Of a stretch of DNA of 64,000 bases, positions 56,645-64,000 are shown one piece after another. The notes under the pieces are model-generated. The model saw only the letters and a program-made list of their open reading frames with translations. It had not been told where the DNA came from and made no database searches. Within the stretch, counting starts at the first letter, position 1, and every line of letters starts with the position of its first letter. The stretch is from DASVDE01 sp036381235 (GTDB taxonomy: Bacteria; Actinomycetota; Thermoleophilia; Solirubrobacterales; 70-9). The stretch is from assembly GCA_036381235.1 (NCBI GenBank), contig DASVDE010000027.1, forward strand, positions 5,129-69,128, written 5' to 3'. A program made the translations under genes and the position numbers.

Positions 56645-57403
56645 ATGTCGAGTCGCGCGGTCATCCTTGCCGGAGGGAAAGGCTCACGCCTCAGTCCTTA
56701 CACGACCGTGTTGCCCAAGCCGCTGCTGCCGATCGGCGATCGCGCCATTCTCGACGTCGTCGTCCGCCAACTGGCCGGCTATGGCTTCCACGACCTGACC
56801 CTCGCGGTCGGCTATCTGTCCCACCTGATCAAGGCCGTCATGGGCGACGGCTCCGAGCACGGCGTGCGGATCGAGTACCACGAGGAAGGCGAGCCCTTGG
56901 GAACCGTCGGGCCGTTGGCGACGATCGACGGGCTCGAGGACACCTTCCTTGCGATGAACGGCGACGTCCTGACCTCGCTCGACTACTCGCACCTGATCGA
57001 CGCTCACCGCAAGGGCGGGCACGCGCTGACCATCGCCTCTCACCAGCGAACGGTTCACATCGACTACGGCGTGCTGCGCGTCGACGATTTGGGCGACGGT
57101 GAAACCAACCCCATCGTCGGATTCGAGGAAAAGCCGGAACTGCCATATGTAGTGAGCATGGGCGTCTACGCGTTCGAGCCGCGCGCTCTCGACCTAGTCG
57201 AGCCGGGCACCTACTCGGACATCCCAGACTTGGTCCTGAAGCTGATCGACGCCGGTGAGTCGGTGGGTTCCTACCTCTTCGACGGCTACTGGCTCGACAT
57301 CGGCCGTCACGACGACTATGAGCTTGCAATCGAGCAATACGAGGAGCTGAAGCCAATGCTGCTGAAGGAAGAGCCGACCGCGACCACCGAGCCGACGTCG
57401 TGA
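56645..57403 (+). CDS. sugar-phosphate nucleotidyltransferase
   Basis: A 252-residue NTP transferase that makes an NDP-sugar donor. The signature SSRAVILAGGKGSRLSPYT (residues 2-20) with PKPLLPIGDRAILD, FLAMNGDVLTSLDY (metal-binding Asp), VGFEEKPELPYVVSMGVYAF and YWLDIGRHDDYELA match glucose-1-phosphate nucleotidyl- and mannose-1-phosphate guanylyl-type enzymes. The base and sugar cannot be told. ATG 56645 gives the family start. ATG 56603 is an alternative because a CATAAT -10-like box at 56582-56587 lies 15 bp upstream and could give a leaderless message. The stop overlaps the next start (GTGA). Confidence 0.85.
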   Translation: MSSRAVILAGGKGSRLSPYTTVLPKPLLPIGDRAILDVVVRQLAGYGFHDLTLAVGYLSHLIKAVMGDGSEHGVRIEYHEEGEPLGTVGPLATIDGLEDTFLAMNGDVLTSLDYSHLIDAHRKGGHALTIASHQRTVHIDYGVLRVDDLGDGETNPIVGFEEKPELPYVVSMGVYAFEPRALDLVEPGTYSDIPDLVLKLIDAGESVGSYLFDGYWLDIGRHDDYELAIEQYEELKPMLLKEEPTATTEPTS

Positions 57404-58371
57404 TCGTCACCGTTACCGGCGGAGCCGGATATGTCGGAGCGCTTGTCGTCGATGAGCTGCTCGCCGCTGGACACGACGCGCGCGTGCTGGACAGCCTCCT
57501 TCACGGTCAGGAAGCCGTAGCGGCCGACCTGGAGCAGCGCGGCGTCGAGTTGATTCGGGGTGACGTCCGCGACGATGACGCGCGGCGCCGTGCTCTGAAA
57601 GGCGCCGATGCTGTCGTTCACCTTGCCGCGATAGTCGGCGACCCCGCCTGCGCCCAAGACCCGGAGCTCTCGCACGAAGTCAACGTCGAGGGAAGCCAGA
57701 GGGTCATCGAGGACGCGCGCGAGCTGGGCGTCGAGCGACTCGTGTTCGCCTCCACCTGCTCCAACTACGGACGCATGGCCGATCCAAGCGTCCCGATCGA
57801 CGAGACCGGCGAGCTGAGGCCGGTCTCCCTCTACGCGGAGCAGAAGGTGGGTATAGAGAAGTCTCTCCTGGGAGGGGCCGACAACGGGCTGGCGCCGACC
57901 TGCCTGCGCTTCGCAACCGTCTACGGGGTCGGCCCGCGGATGCGGTTCGACCTGACCGTCAACGAGTTCACCCGCGACCTTTGGGCCGGCCGGGAGCTGG
58001 AGGTATTCGGAGAGCGCTTCTGGCGTCCTTACATTCACGTCCGCGATGCCGCGCGCGCTGTGGTCACGGTGCTCGGCACGCCCGCCGAGGCAGTCGCGGG
58101 CGAAGTCTTCAATGTGGGCCGATCCGACGAGAACCACCGCAAGCTCGACCTCGTCGAGATGATCACGGAAAGGCTCGGCCGCGGCGATGTCGTGTTCGTC
58201 AGCCGTGACGAGGACCCCCGCGACTACAAGGTTTCGTTCGACAAGATCAAGGCAACGCTGGGCTTCGAACCCGAGCGTCGGGTCCCGGACGGAATCGACG
58301 AGACCATCGTCGCGCTGGAAGAAGAGCGCTTCGGCGACCCGTTTGACCCGCGCTACTCGAACACCTCGTGA
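57400..58371 (+). CDS. NAD-dependent sugar epimerase/dehydratase
   Basis: A 323-residue extended SDR protein. It has VTVTGGAGYVGALVVDELL at the N terminus, VVHLAAIVGDPACAQDP, the catalytic Ser/Thr region FASTCSNYG, Tyr-x3-Lys in SLYAEQKVGIEK, RFATVYGVGPRMRFDL and PYIHVRDAARAV. It probably modifies the NDP-sugar made by the enzyme encoded upstream. The specific reaction is not clear. It starts with GTG overlapping the previous stop, and its own stop overlaps the flippase start. Confidence 0.88.
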   Translation: MIVTVTGGAGYVGALVVDELLAAGHDARVLDSLLHGQEAVAADLEQRGVELIRGDVRDDDARRRALKGADAVVHLAAIVGDPACAQDPELSHEVNVEGSQRVIEDARELGVERLVFASTCSNYGRMADPSVPIDETGELRPVSLYAEQKVGIEKSLLGGADNGLAPTCLRFATVYGVGPRMRFDLTVNEFTRDLWAGRELEVFGERFWRPYIHVRDAARAVVTVLGTPAEAVAGEVFNVGRSDENHRKLDLVEMITERLGRGDVVFVSRDEDPRDYKVSFDKIKATLGFEPERRVPDGIDETIVALEEERFGDPFDPRYSNTS

Positions 58372-59864
58372 ACGAAGGGCCGCGGCCCCAGCCGCGGAGC
58401 ATCACCCACAACACCCTCTTCCAGCTGGCAATGCAGCTGTTCGGGGCCACGGTCACCGCCGGGCTGACGATCTTCCTGGCTCGGGTCCTCGGCCCGGACC
58501 AGTTCGGAATCCTGGCTCTTGCCCTCAGCGTCGCCGGCTTGTTACTGCTCCCATCCGATTTCGGCGTGGCGCAATCGGCATCGCGCTTCGCGGCCGAGCA
58601 TCGCGACAATCGCGAGGAAGTCGCAGAGGTGGTGGCCAGCGCGCTGCGCATCAAGCTCTATCTCGCATCGGCCATAACGATTGCCTTGATCCTGGCTGCC
58701 GGTCCGATCGCCTCCGCATATAACGAGCCCGAGCTGGTCTGGCCGATTCGCGCAATGGCGTTGACGCTGCTGGGCCAGAACATAATGGGGTTGTACGGGT
58801 CGGTGATGTCGGCGATTGGGCGCAGCGCGGAGGCCTTCCGCCTGACTGTCTTGAAGAGCATCGTCGAAGCGATCGCCACGGTGACACTGGTCCTCATCGT
58901 CGCGGGAGCCACCGAGGCCTCCTTGGGGCGTGCTATCGGCTTCCTCGCCGGAGGCGTCTTCTCCTTTGTGCTGGGTGCTCGCGTCCTGGGGCGAGAGGCG
59001 CTCGGCATCGGCATAAGGGAGCGCCACAGCACACGAAGGATCGCCACCTACGCGGGCGCGATCTTCATCATCGACGGTGCCTACGCCCTCTTCCAGCAGA
59101 TCGACACCCTACTGATAGGGGCCATGCTCACTGTCAGCGCAGCTGGCCTGTTCCAGGCACCAATACGCTTGATCTCCTTCCTGCGCTACCCGGCGCAATC
59201 GATCGCCAACGGAGTGGCGCCACGCCTCGCGAGTCGTACCGGCGAGCGAACGGCCGAACCGTTCCGACGTGGGCTTCGCTACACGATCGTCTTCCAGGCG
59301 ATGCTGGTGGCCCCGGTCCTCGTCTGGGCGGGGCCAATCATCAACTTCCTGCTCGGCCCCGCCTATGCGGAATCGGCCGACGTGCTGCGAGCCTTGGCGC
59401 CGTTCGTCTTCCTGTCCGGAATCGGGACGCTGTTGTCGCTCGGGGTCAACTACCTGGGCGAGGCAAGACGGCGGATGCCAATCGCCATCGGCACCATCGC
59501 GGTCAACTTCGCGATCGACATCGTGCTGATCCCGAAGATCGGGATCGTCGGCGCCGCAATCGGAACAGATATTGCCTTCGCCCTATATGTGGCGGGCCAT
59601 CTGTGGGTCTGCTGGAGGATGATCGAGCTGCCCTTGCGCCCCCTGCTGGTCTCAGCCGCGCGCTCGCTGCTCGCGGCTGCGGTGATGGCCATACCGCTGC
59701 TTGCCCTGGGCACAGACACGGTGGCGGTGCCACTGATCTTCGTCGGCGGTCTTGTCAGCATCGCCGTCTATGTCGCCGCTATCGCCGTCACCCGCGAGGT
59801 GCCGGCTTCCGAATTTCGGCTCGTGCTTGACCGCGTCACCAACGCGCTCAAGTCTGCCGACTGA
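58368..59864 (+). CDS. polysaccharide/oligosaccharide flippase (Wzx/MATE-like)
   Basis: A 498-residue polytopic protein with about 12-14 helices and the MOP-superfamily opening NTLFQLAMQLFGATVTAGLT... FLARVLGPDQFGILALAL, then SDFGVAQSASRFAAEH. It should flip lipid-linked saccharide units across the membrane. It is the third gene of the operon with the nucleotidyltransferase and epimerase, coupled by a GTGA overlap. It converges with the GT4 gene, leaving 16 bp. Confidence 0.9.
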   Translation: MNEGPRPQPRSITHNTLFQLAMQLFGATVTAGLTIFLARVLGPDQFGILALALSVAGLLLLPSDFGVAQSASRFAAEHRDNREEVAEVVASALRIKLYLASAITIALILAAGPIASAYNEPELVWPIRAMALTLLGQNIMGLYGSVMSAIGRSAEAFRLTVLKSIVEAIATVTLVLIVAGATEASLGRAIGFLAGGVFSFVLGARVLGREALGIGIRERHSTRRIATYAGAIFIIDGAYALFQQIDTLLIGAMLTVSAAGLFQAPIRLISFLRYPAQSIANGVAPRLASRTGERTAEPFRRGLRYTIVFQAMLVAPVLVWAGPIINFLLGPAYAESADVLRALAPFVFLSGIGTLLSLGVNYLGEARRRMPIAIGTIAVNFAIDIVLIPKIGIVGAAIGTDIAFALYVAGHLWVCWRMIELPLRPLLVSAARSLLAAAVMAIPLLALGTDTVAVPLIFVGGLVSIAVYVAAIAVTREVPASEFRLVLDRVTNALKSAD

Positions 59865-59880
59865 GCCTTCCCCCCATGTC

Positions 59881-60996
59881 CTAGCCACGAAGCTCGGCGC
59901 AGACGCGCTCGAGGTCAGGGGACATCCTCTCCACCGTCGCATCCCAGCTCTGGTGAATTTCGACTCGGCGTCTCGCAGCTGTGCCCATCTGGTCCGCCAG
60001 CGTGGGGTTGCTCAGCAGTCGAATCATCGCGTCGCCCAACGCCTCCGTGTCATCGGGAGGCACGATCAACCCCGTCTCCTCTTCCATCACAATCTCATCA
60101 AAAGCACCGACGCGGGTGGCTATGCAGGGCAATCCGTATGCCATCGCTTCAGCGATGGCCAGACCGTACGGCTCGAAGCGCGAGGGCAGGCAGAAGACGC
60201 GTGCGCTCTCATAGAGCGCCGCCATTCGCTCGCGTCCCCTGACCACACCGAGGACGTCGACTCCGGGCTCGTCGCGTGGAGCGTCCTCGGTGCCGACGAT
60301 CGTCAGCCGTGCCTCGGGCATTTGCTCCCTCACACGACGGAACGCCTCGATCAATCGATCGCCACCCTTGCGCGACCAGTCGCGACCGACGAACAGAACG
60401 ACCGGCTCACGTTCACGGGGCGAGAGTTTCGGCCTGAAGTTTGTGCCACCCCCAACGACACTGATTCGCTCCCGAGGAACTTCATAAAAAGACGCGATCG
60501 ACTCGGCAGCGGGTGAGCCCATGGTGAATATATGCAAGGCATCCCCATACAGGTGGCGCTCCCAGGCGAAGATTCGCTGCAGGTCCCGAGACCCGACATC
60601 GACCCAGCCAGGCCAGTGAAGATGGCTCAACTCGACCGTATTGTCGATGTATAGGACATACGGACAGCCACGAGTTTGAAAAAGTCCGAACACCTGAACG
60701 ACAAGATCGCAAGGCTCGCCGATTTGAGCCAGCACGCGTGCGCTGTTGCGCGAGCGCGCTTTCAGCGCAAGGGCGCGGTGCCAATTGAAGCGCGACCGCC
60801 AGCGTTGCCGTCGTGGATGGAAGGTCGCGCCGGCGATCGCATATCGCTGCACCTTGCTCAACTCCACTCCACCGCGACCAACGAGGGAATAGCGACGCCC
60901 CAGAGCGTCGAAGAGGAACTTGGCCGCAGCACCCGAGCCGATGGTCGGCGTGCTCGGATCGTCCTGAGCTAGACCGACCAGCCTCGGAGCGTTCAT
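59881..60996 (-). CDS. family 4 glycosyltransferase
   Basis: A 371-residue GT-B enzyme. The C-terminal half has VVLFVGRDWSRKGGDRLIEAF, LTIVGTED, and ARVFCLPSRFEPYGLAIAEAMAYGLPCIATRVGAFDE, the typical retaining GT4 donor site with the EPYGLAIAE motif (E-x7-E). The ATG at 60996 is fixed by GGAGG six bases upstream and by an ATGA overlap with the preceding C5-epimerase-like gene. Confidence 0.9.
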   Translation of the reverse strand: MNAPRLVGLAQDDPSTPTIGSGAAAKFLFDALGRRYSLVGRGGVELSKVQRYAIAGATFHPRRQRWRSRFNWHRALALKARSRNSARVLAQIGEPCDLVVQVFGLFQTRGCPYVLYIDNTVELSHLHWPGWVDVGSRDLQRIFAWERHLYGDALHIFTMGSPAAESIASFYEVPRERISVVGGGTNFRPKLSPREREPVVLFVGRDWSRKGGDRLIEAFRRVREQMPEARLTIVGTEDAPRDEPGVDVLGVVRGRERMAALYESARVFCLPSRFEPYGLAIAEAMAYGLPCIATRVGAFDEIVMEEETGLIVPPDDTEALGDAMIRLLSNPTLADQMGTAARRRVEIHQSWDATVERMSPDLERVCAELRG

Positions 60997-61958
60997 CGTT
61001 TCCTCCGTGGAATCAGCAAGCGGAAGCGAATATTGGCAGCGAGGGCACGCGCTTGGCACCTTCGCGACGCCCGATAGCCGATGAATCGCTCAAGCGCCAG
61101 TTCAAGCTGAGGGCGGGGCGCGACCAACATCATCGCCCGCAGCTGATCGATGTGTAACTCGTGATAGGCGAGGCTGGCGACATTCGTCACGCGATGAGGG
61201 AAAAGGTCATAGCGGGTCCACCAGCCAAGGTCCCAGCTGTCAATGGACGCCGCCAGCGAGTCGACCCCCACCTCGAAATCGCGGCGCGCCCCATCGTCAC
61301 CGAGAGCGAATGCGACGTCGCCCAATCCCCAGAGCGCGAAGATCGCTCCGTTCAGGACATGGGACGGAGGCCTGGTCGGATACTCCTCGTAGAAAGGCCG
61401 GCCGTTGAGCAGGGTCCTTACCCCCCCGTCCGCGCTGTCAATCGCCAACGGCGCGAGAGCGCGCAGGGCAGCGTCGGCAAAGCGCTCCTCTCCCGTTGCT
61501 CGATAGAGCCTTGTCAGAAGGCTGGCGCCCTCGCCTTGAGCCATCGCCGAGACCCAGGGGGGTTGGAGGTCAAATGTGTGCGGGTAGGGACGTGTGTGGG
61601 TCCACTCGCCGCCCTCGCTCTGTCTGGCCAAGAGGAATTCGCCCGCACTCAGCGCAGCTCTGAGCCATGCCTCGTCCCCCCCATGGAGGAAATGCTCATA
61701 TGCACCGAGTCCCCACTGGGCGAAGGCCACAAACAAACGGCTGTCGATCGGCTCCAACTCGGGAGGCGGCCAAGCTCGCGTGCGAGCCTTGACTCGAAAG
61801 TCGACGTAGTAGCCGGCCACCGAGCCCGGTTCTATTCGGCTGCCGACCGGTTGACCGAACGAGAGACTGAAACGGCTGGCGATGTGAGCCTGGGGAGCGA
61901 TGGGATTGGGGGCGGGTTTTCCCTCCTCCGGCAAGCCAGAGCCACGTCGGAGGCCCAC
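60993..61958 (-). CDS. D-glucuronyl C5-epimerase C-terminal-domain protein
   Basis: A 321-residue protein matching the catalytic alpha-toroid of heparosan-type glucuronyl C5-epimerases: GLGAYEHFLHGGD, FDLQPPWVSAMAQGEGASLL, RLYRATGEERFADAA and FYEEYPTRPPSHVLNGAIFALWGLGD. Such enzymes flip glucuronate to iduronate within a polymer; the eukaryotic enzyme has extra N-terminal domains absent here. There is no signal peptide, so it may act on lipid-linked precursors in the cytosol. The start is GTG at 61958 with no good ribosome site. It is coupled to the GT4 gene. Confidence 0.82.
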   Translation of the reverse strand: MGLRRGSGLPEEGKPAPNPIAPQAHIASRFSLSFGQPVGSRIEPGSVAGYYVDFRVKARTRAWPPPELEPIDSRLFVAFAQWGLGAYEHFLHGGDEAWLRAALSAGEFLLARQSEGGEWTHTRPYPHTFDLQPPWVSAMAQGEGASLLTRLYRATGEERFADAALRALAPLAIDSADGGVRTLLNGRPFYEEYPTRPPSHVLNGAIFALWGLGDVAFALGDDGARRDFEVGVDSLAASIDSWDLGWWTRYDLFPHRVTNVASLAYHELHIDQLRAMMLVAPRPQLELALERFIGYRASRRCQARALAANIRFRLLIPRRKR

Positions 61959-61990
61959 GATTTGAGGCTATCAATTGCTCTCGGACCGAT

Positions 61991-62019
61991 TTGGCAGCAG
62001 GGCCGATCGCATGTAGCGT
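61991..62019 (+). promoter_or_regulatory. candidate promoter of the copper-oxidase-like gene
   Basis: TTGGCA at 61991-61996 and TAGCGT at 62014-62019 are separated by 17 bp. A transcript starting about 7 bp later would begin almost at the TTG start codon at 62027, so the message may be leaderless. The -10 match is weak and the call rests on spacing and position. Confidence 0.3.
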
Positions 62020-62026
62020 TGTTTGC

Positions 62027-64000
62027 TTGTCTCCAGACCAGAACAGGCGCCGCTCCCCCCGCCGCCGCGCAACCTACGTCGGACTCCTCATAGCCCTCGC
62101 GCTGTGCTGGTCTGCGCCTACGGTCGTAGCTCATTCCTTTCATGCGCAAGAGCCGGGCAGCCACGGAATCAAGGGGGTCAGCGAGAGCGAGCTGAGAGAG
62201 TTCGAGACATTGGTGCTGGGCCCGGAGCATGCGGCGGAGCACGCAATACAGCGAAAGGCGGAGCGAACCGATGGCCCGCCTCCTTCGTCAGAGCCATTGC
62301 GGATCGACGCGCTTGCAGCGCAAGCCCCTCTTGACGATCCGTCGATAGTCGGTCGCTGGAGCGCGCCATTCTCGATACCAGTATTTGCGATCAACGCGGT
62401 GGTGTTGCCGACGGGCAAGGTGATGTGGTGGGCCTATCCGCGCAATCCCAACCGGGTTGTTGGTGACCCCACCACTCCAAACACCGCTCAGGCATGGCTC
62501 TGGGATCCTGCGAATGGCTCTGTCAAACGAGTCGACCCCCCACTCGTGAAAGACCCCGTCGATGGGCAGATGAAACCCGCGAACATCTGGTGCAGCGGGC
62601 AATCGATGCTTGCCGACGGGCGCGTGCTGGTGACCGGCGGCAATCTCTCTTACGACGGCAGCGGGTTGGATTTCAAGGGCCTGAACAAGGTCTACACGTT
62701 CAATCCATGGAACGAGACCTGGACCGAGCAACCGGATATGCGCCACGGTCGCTGGTATCCGAGCCAAACGACGCTGCCCGACGGTCGGGCGGTGATCCTC
62801 TCCGGGTTCGACGAGACCGGAGGGGGCTACTCCTCGACCAACAAAGACATCGAGATCTTCACCCCCTCGCCCGACCTCGACGGCAGGGGAACAATCACCC
62901 TCCTCGGCGAGCGCGCGCAAGCCGGGACGCCACCCGACGGGGGCCTCTACCCCCACACGTTCGTAATGCCGAGCGGCCGCGTGCTGATTGCCGGGCCAGA
63001 TCCAAATGACTCCTGGTTCCTGCGAGATCCGGGACCCACCAACACCTTTGCCTGGGACAATTTCCTGGGAACCGCAGGTCAGCACCTCTGGGGAACGGCC
63101 GTACTGCTGCCGGACGGCCCGGCCGGGTCGACAAAGGTCGAAGAGATCGGCGGCTCGAACCTGGTTAAAAGCCCGGCAGCACTGGCGACCTCCGAAATCA
63201 TCGACGAAAACAACCTCGGAGCGGGTTGGCAGCCCGGGCCATCGCTCAACATCGCCCGCAGCCACCACAACACGGTCCTTTTGCCTGATGGCTCGATGGT
63301 CACGGTAGGCGGCGGGGTGGGACGCAGGGACCCGGAAGGACAGTGGGCGGCAGATCCCGAGCAACGCCAGGTCGAGCTCTACGATCCGTCGACGAACTCT
63401 TGGCGCCTGGGGGCCGCCCAGGCAGAAGCGCGCGCCTACCACTCGACAGCAGTGTTGCTGCCCGATGGCCGGGTCATCTCGGCGGGTGATGATTACAACG
63501 GCGGCATCGACAAAGACACGGCTGAGATCTACGAGCCCCCATACCTCTTCAAGGGCCCAAGGCCAACAGTCACAAGCGCCCCCGGCAGCATCTCGCTGGG
63601 CCAGTCGTTCTCGGTGGCAACCCCCGACACCGACATCGCCAAAGCAGTTCTCGTTGCCCCGGGCGCCACTACCCACGCCAACGACATGAACCAGCGCCTG
63701 GTTCCCCTCTCCTTCACCGAGCGCACAGGAGCAGTAGACCTTCTCGCACCCGCGAACGGATGGATTGCACCACCCGGCTACTACATGCTCTTCCTCGTCA
63801 ACGATGCCGGTGTGCCTTCGATCGCGCGGTGGGTCCGGCTGGTGCCGGGGGCATCTCCTCCAGCCCCCGCCGGCCTCGTCGCCGCCTACTCCTTCGACGA
63901 GGGGTCGGGCACGACCGCCGCCGACTCCTCCGGAAAAGGAAACGCGGGGGCAGTCTCGGGCGCCACCTGGACCGCTGTCGGCCGCAACGGAGGAGCGCTG
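62027..64000 (+). CDS. secreted galactose oxidase/glyoxal oxidase-like copper radical protein, 3' end missing
   Basis: The frame is open to the window end (658 codons). It starts with a basic n-region and signal helix (RRRSPRRRATYVGLLIALAL), then a kelch propeller. Family active-site positions are all present: Cys189 (NIWCSGQSML) and Tyr244 (RWYPSQTTLPDGR), which form the Cys-Tyr cofactor, Tyr471-His472 (ARAYHSTAVLLPDGR) and His550 (THANDMNQRLVPL). A galactose-oxidase-like E-set domain (about 505-608) and the start of a LamG domain (LVAAYSFDEGSGTTAADSSG) follow. The proposed TTG start is tentative; no ATG is near. Likely an extracellular oxidase acting on sugars or aldehydes. Confidence 0.82.
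   Translation, partial: MSPDQNRRRSPRRRATYVGLLIALALCWSAPTVVAHSFHAQEPGSHGIKGVSESELREFETLVLGPEHAAEHAIQRKAERTDGPPPSSEPLRIDALAAQAPLDDPSIVGRWSAPFSIPVFAINAVVLPTGKVMWWAYPRNPNRVVGDPTTPNTAQAWLWDPANGSVKRVDPPLVKDPVDGQMKPANIWCSGQSMLADGRVLVTGGNLSYDGSGLDFKGLNKVYTFNPWNETWTEQPDMRHGRWYPSQTTLPDGRAVILSGFDETGGGYSSTNKDIEIFTPSPDLDGRGTITLLGERAQAGTPPDGGLYPHTFVMPSGRVLIAGPDPNDSWFLRDPGPTNTFAWDNFLGTAGQHLWGTAVLLPDGPAGSTKVEEIGGSNLVKSPAALATSEIIDENNLGAGWQPGPSLNIARSHHNTVLLPDGSMVTVGGGVGRRDPEGQWAADPEQRQVELYDPSTNSWRLGAAQAEARAYHSTAVLLPDGRVISAGDDYNGGIDKDTAEIYEPPYLFKGPRPTVTSAPGSISLGQSFSVATPDTDIAKAVLVAPGATTHANDMNQRLVPLSFTERTGAVDLLAPANGWIAPPGYYMLFLVNDAGVPSIARWVRLVPGASPPAPAGLVAAYSFDEGSGTTAADSSGKGNAGAVSGATWTAVGRNGGAL

Noticed and set aside
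1..64000. tRNA or rRNA genes
   Set aside because: No stretch with a tRNA acceptor/T-arm pattern (such as GGTTCGAnTCC with pairing arms) or rRNA-like sequence was seen while reading the intergenic regions; short matches such as the one near 46660 lack pairing arms.

Overview
The window is gene-dense, GC-rich bacterial chromosome that I read as an actinobacterium, most probably of the class Thermoleophilia (Solirubrobacterales-like). This assignment is inferred, not searched. It rests on very high GC with strong third-position bias, the classical menaquinone pathway, the long SerA with an ACT domain, a class D/E-like sortase, a resuscitation-factor-like transglycosylase domain, GatCAB, and many genes with overlapping ATGA/TGATG/GTGA junctions. 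No rRNA, tRNA or CRISPR array was seen.

Layout. 1-8.7 kb: leucine and serine synthesis on the minus strand (partial methyltransferase, leuD, leuC, an XRE-cupin regulator, leuA, a secreted RTX-repeat protein, serA, serC), with a secreted CAP protein opposite. Upstream of leuA lies an unannotated 19-codon leader peptide with eight Leu codons, apparently a leucine attenuator. 8.7-10.3 kb: a DUF4389 membrane protein, a cupin and a possible nuclease-like accessory gene. 10.3-21 kb: branched-chain amino-acid genes (ilvC, ilvN, ilvB) interleaved with menaquinone genes (menE; menB-menA-menC-menD; menF). 21-26 kb: a UDP-sulfoquinovose synthase homologue and three membrane glycosyltransferase genes, one carrying an in-frame palindromic repeat insertion.

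26-39.5 kb: a small zinc-ribbon protein, NDH-2, gatCAB, a GMC alcohol oxidase, two membrane proteins, and a long minus-strand run Rrf2-glutaredoxin-cysK-cysE-pcrA-folD that links cysteine synthesis with repair and one-carbon genes. 39.6-43.7 kb: a NarL-type regulator facing an HDOD-LuxR fusion protein, then gltX and nfo with overlapping divergent start codons. 43.8-45.35 kb: an accessory island with a lone DnaC-like ATPase, a small charged protein and a 147-bp element with perfect 26-bp inverted repeats.

45.4-53.5 kb: acyl-CoA dehydrogenase behind a palindromic operator, a cysteine-rich protein, dnaE, a coiled-coil transglycosylase, a 50-residue membrane protein and argG. 53.5-64 kb: an L-2-hydroxyglutarate oxidase-like protein, a sortase, and an extracellular polysaccharide region (glycosyltransferases, sugar nucleotidyltransferase, sugar epimerase, flippase, glucuronyl C5-epimerase-like protein). 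It ends in a truncated secreted copper-radical-oxidase-like protein with all four expected active-site positions and the start of a LamG domain.

Themes worth attention are the leuA leader, several unassigned perfect palindromes at promoters, the repeat-element families, and extreme compaction: three convergent gene pairs share overlapping stop codons, one convergent pair overlaps by 32 bp, and one divergent pair shares its start codons.
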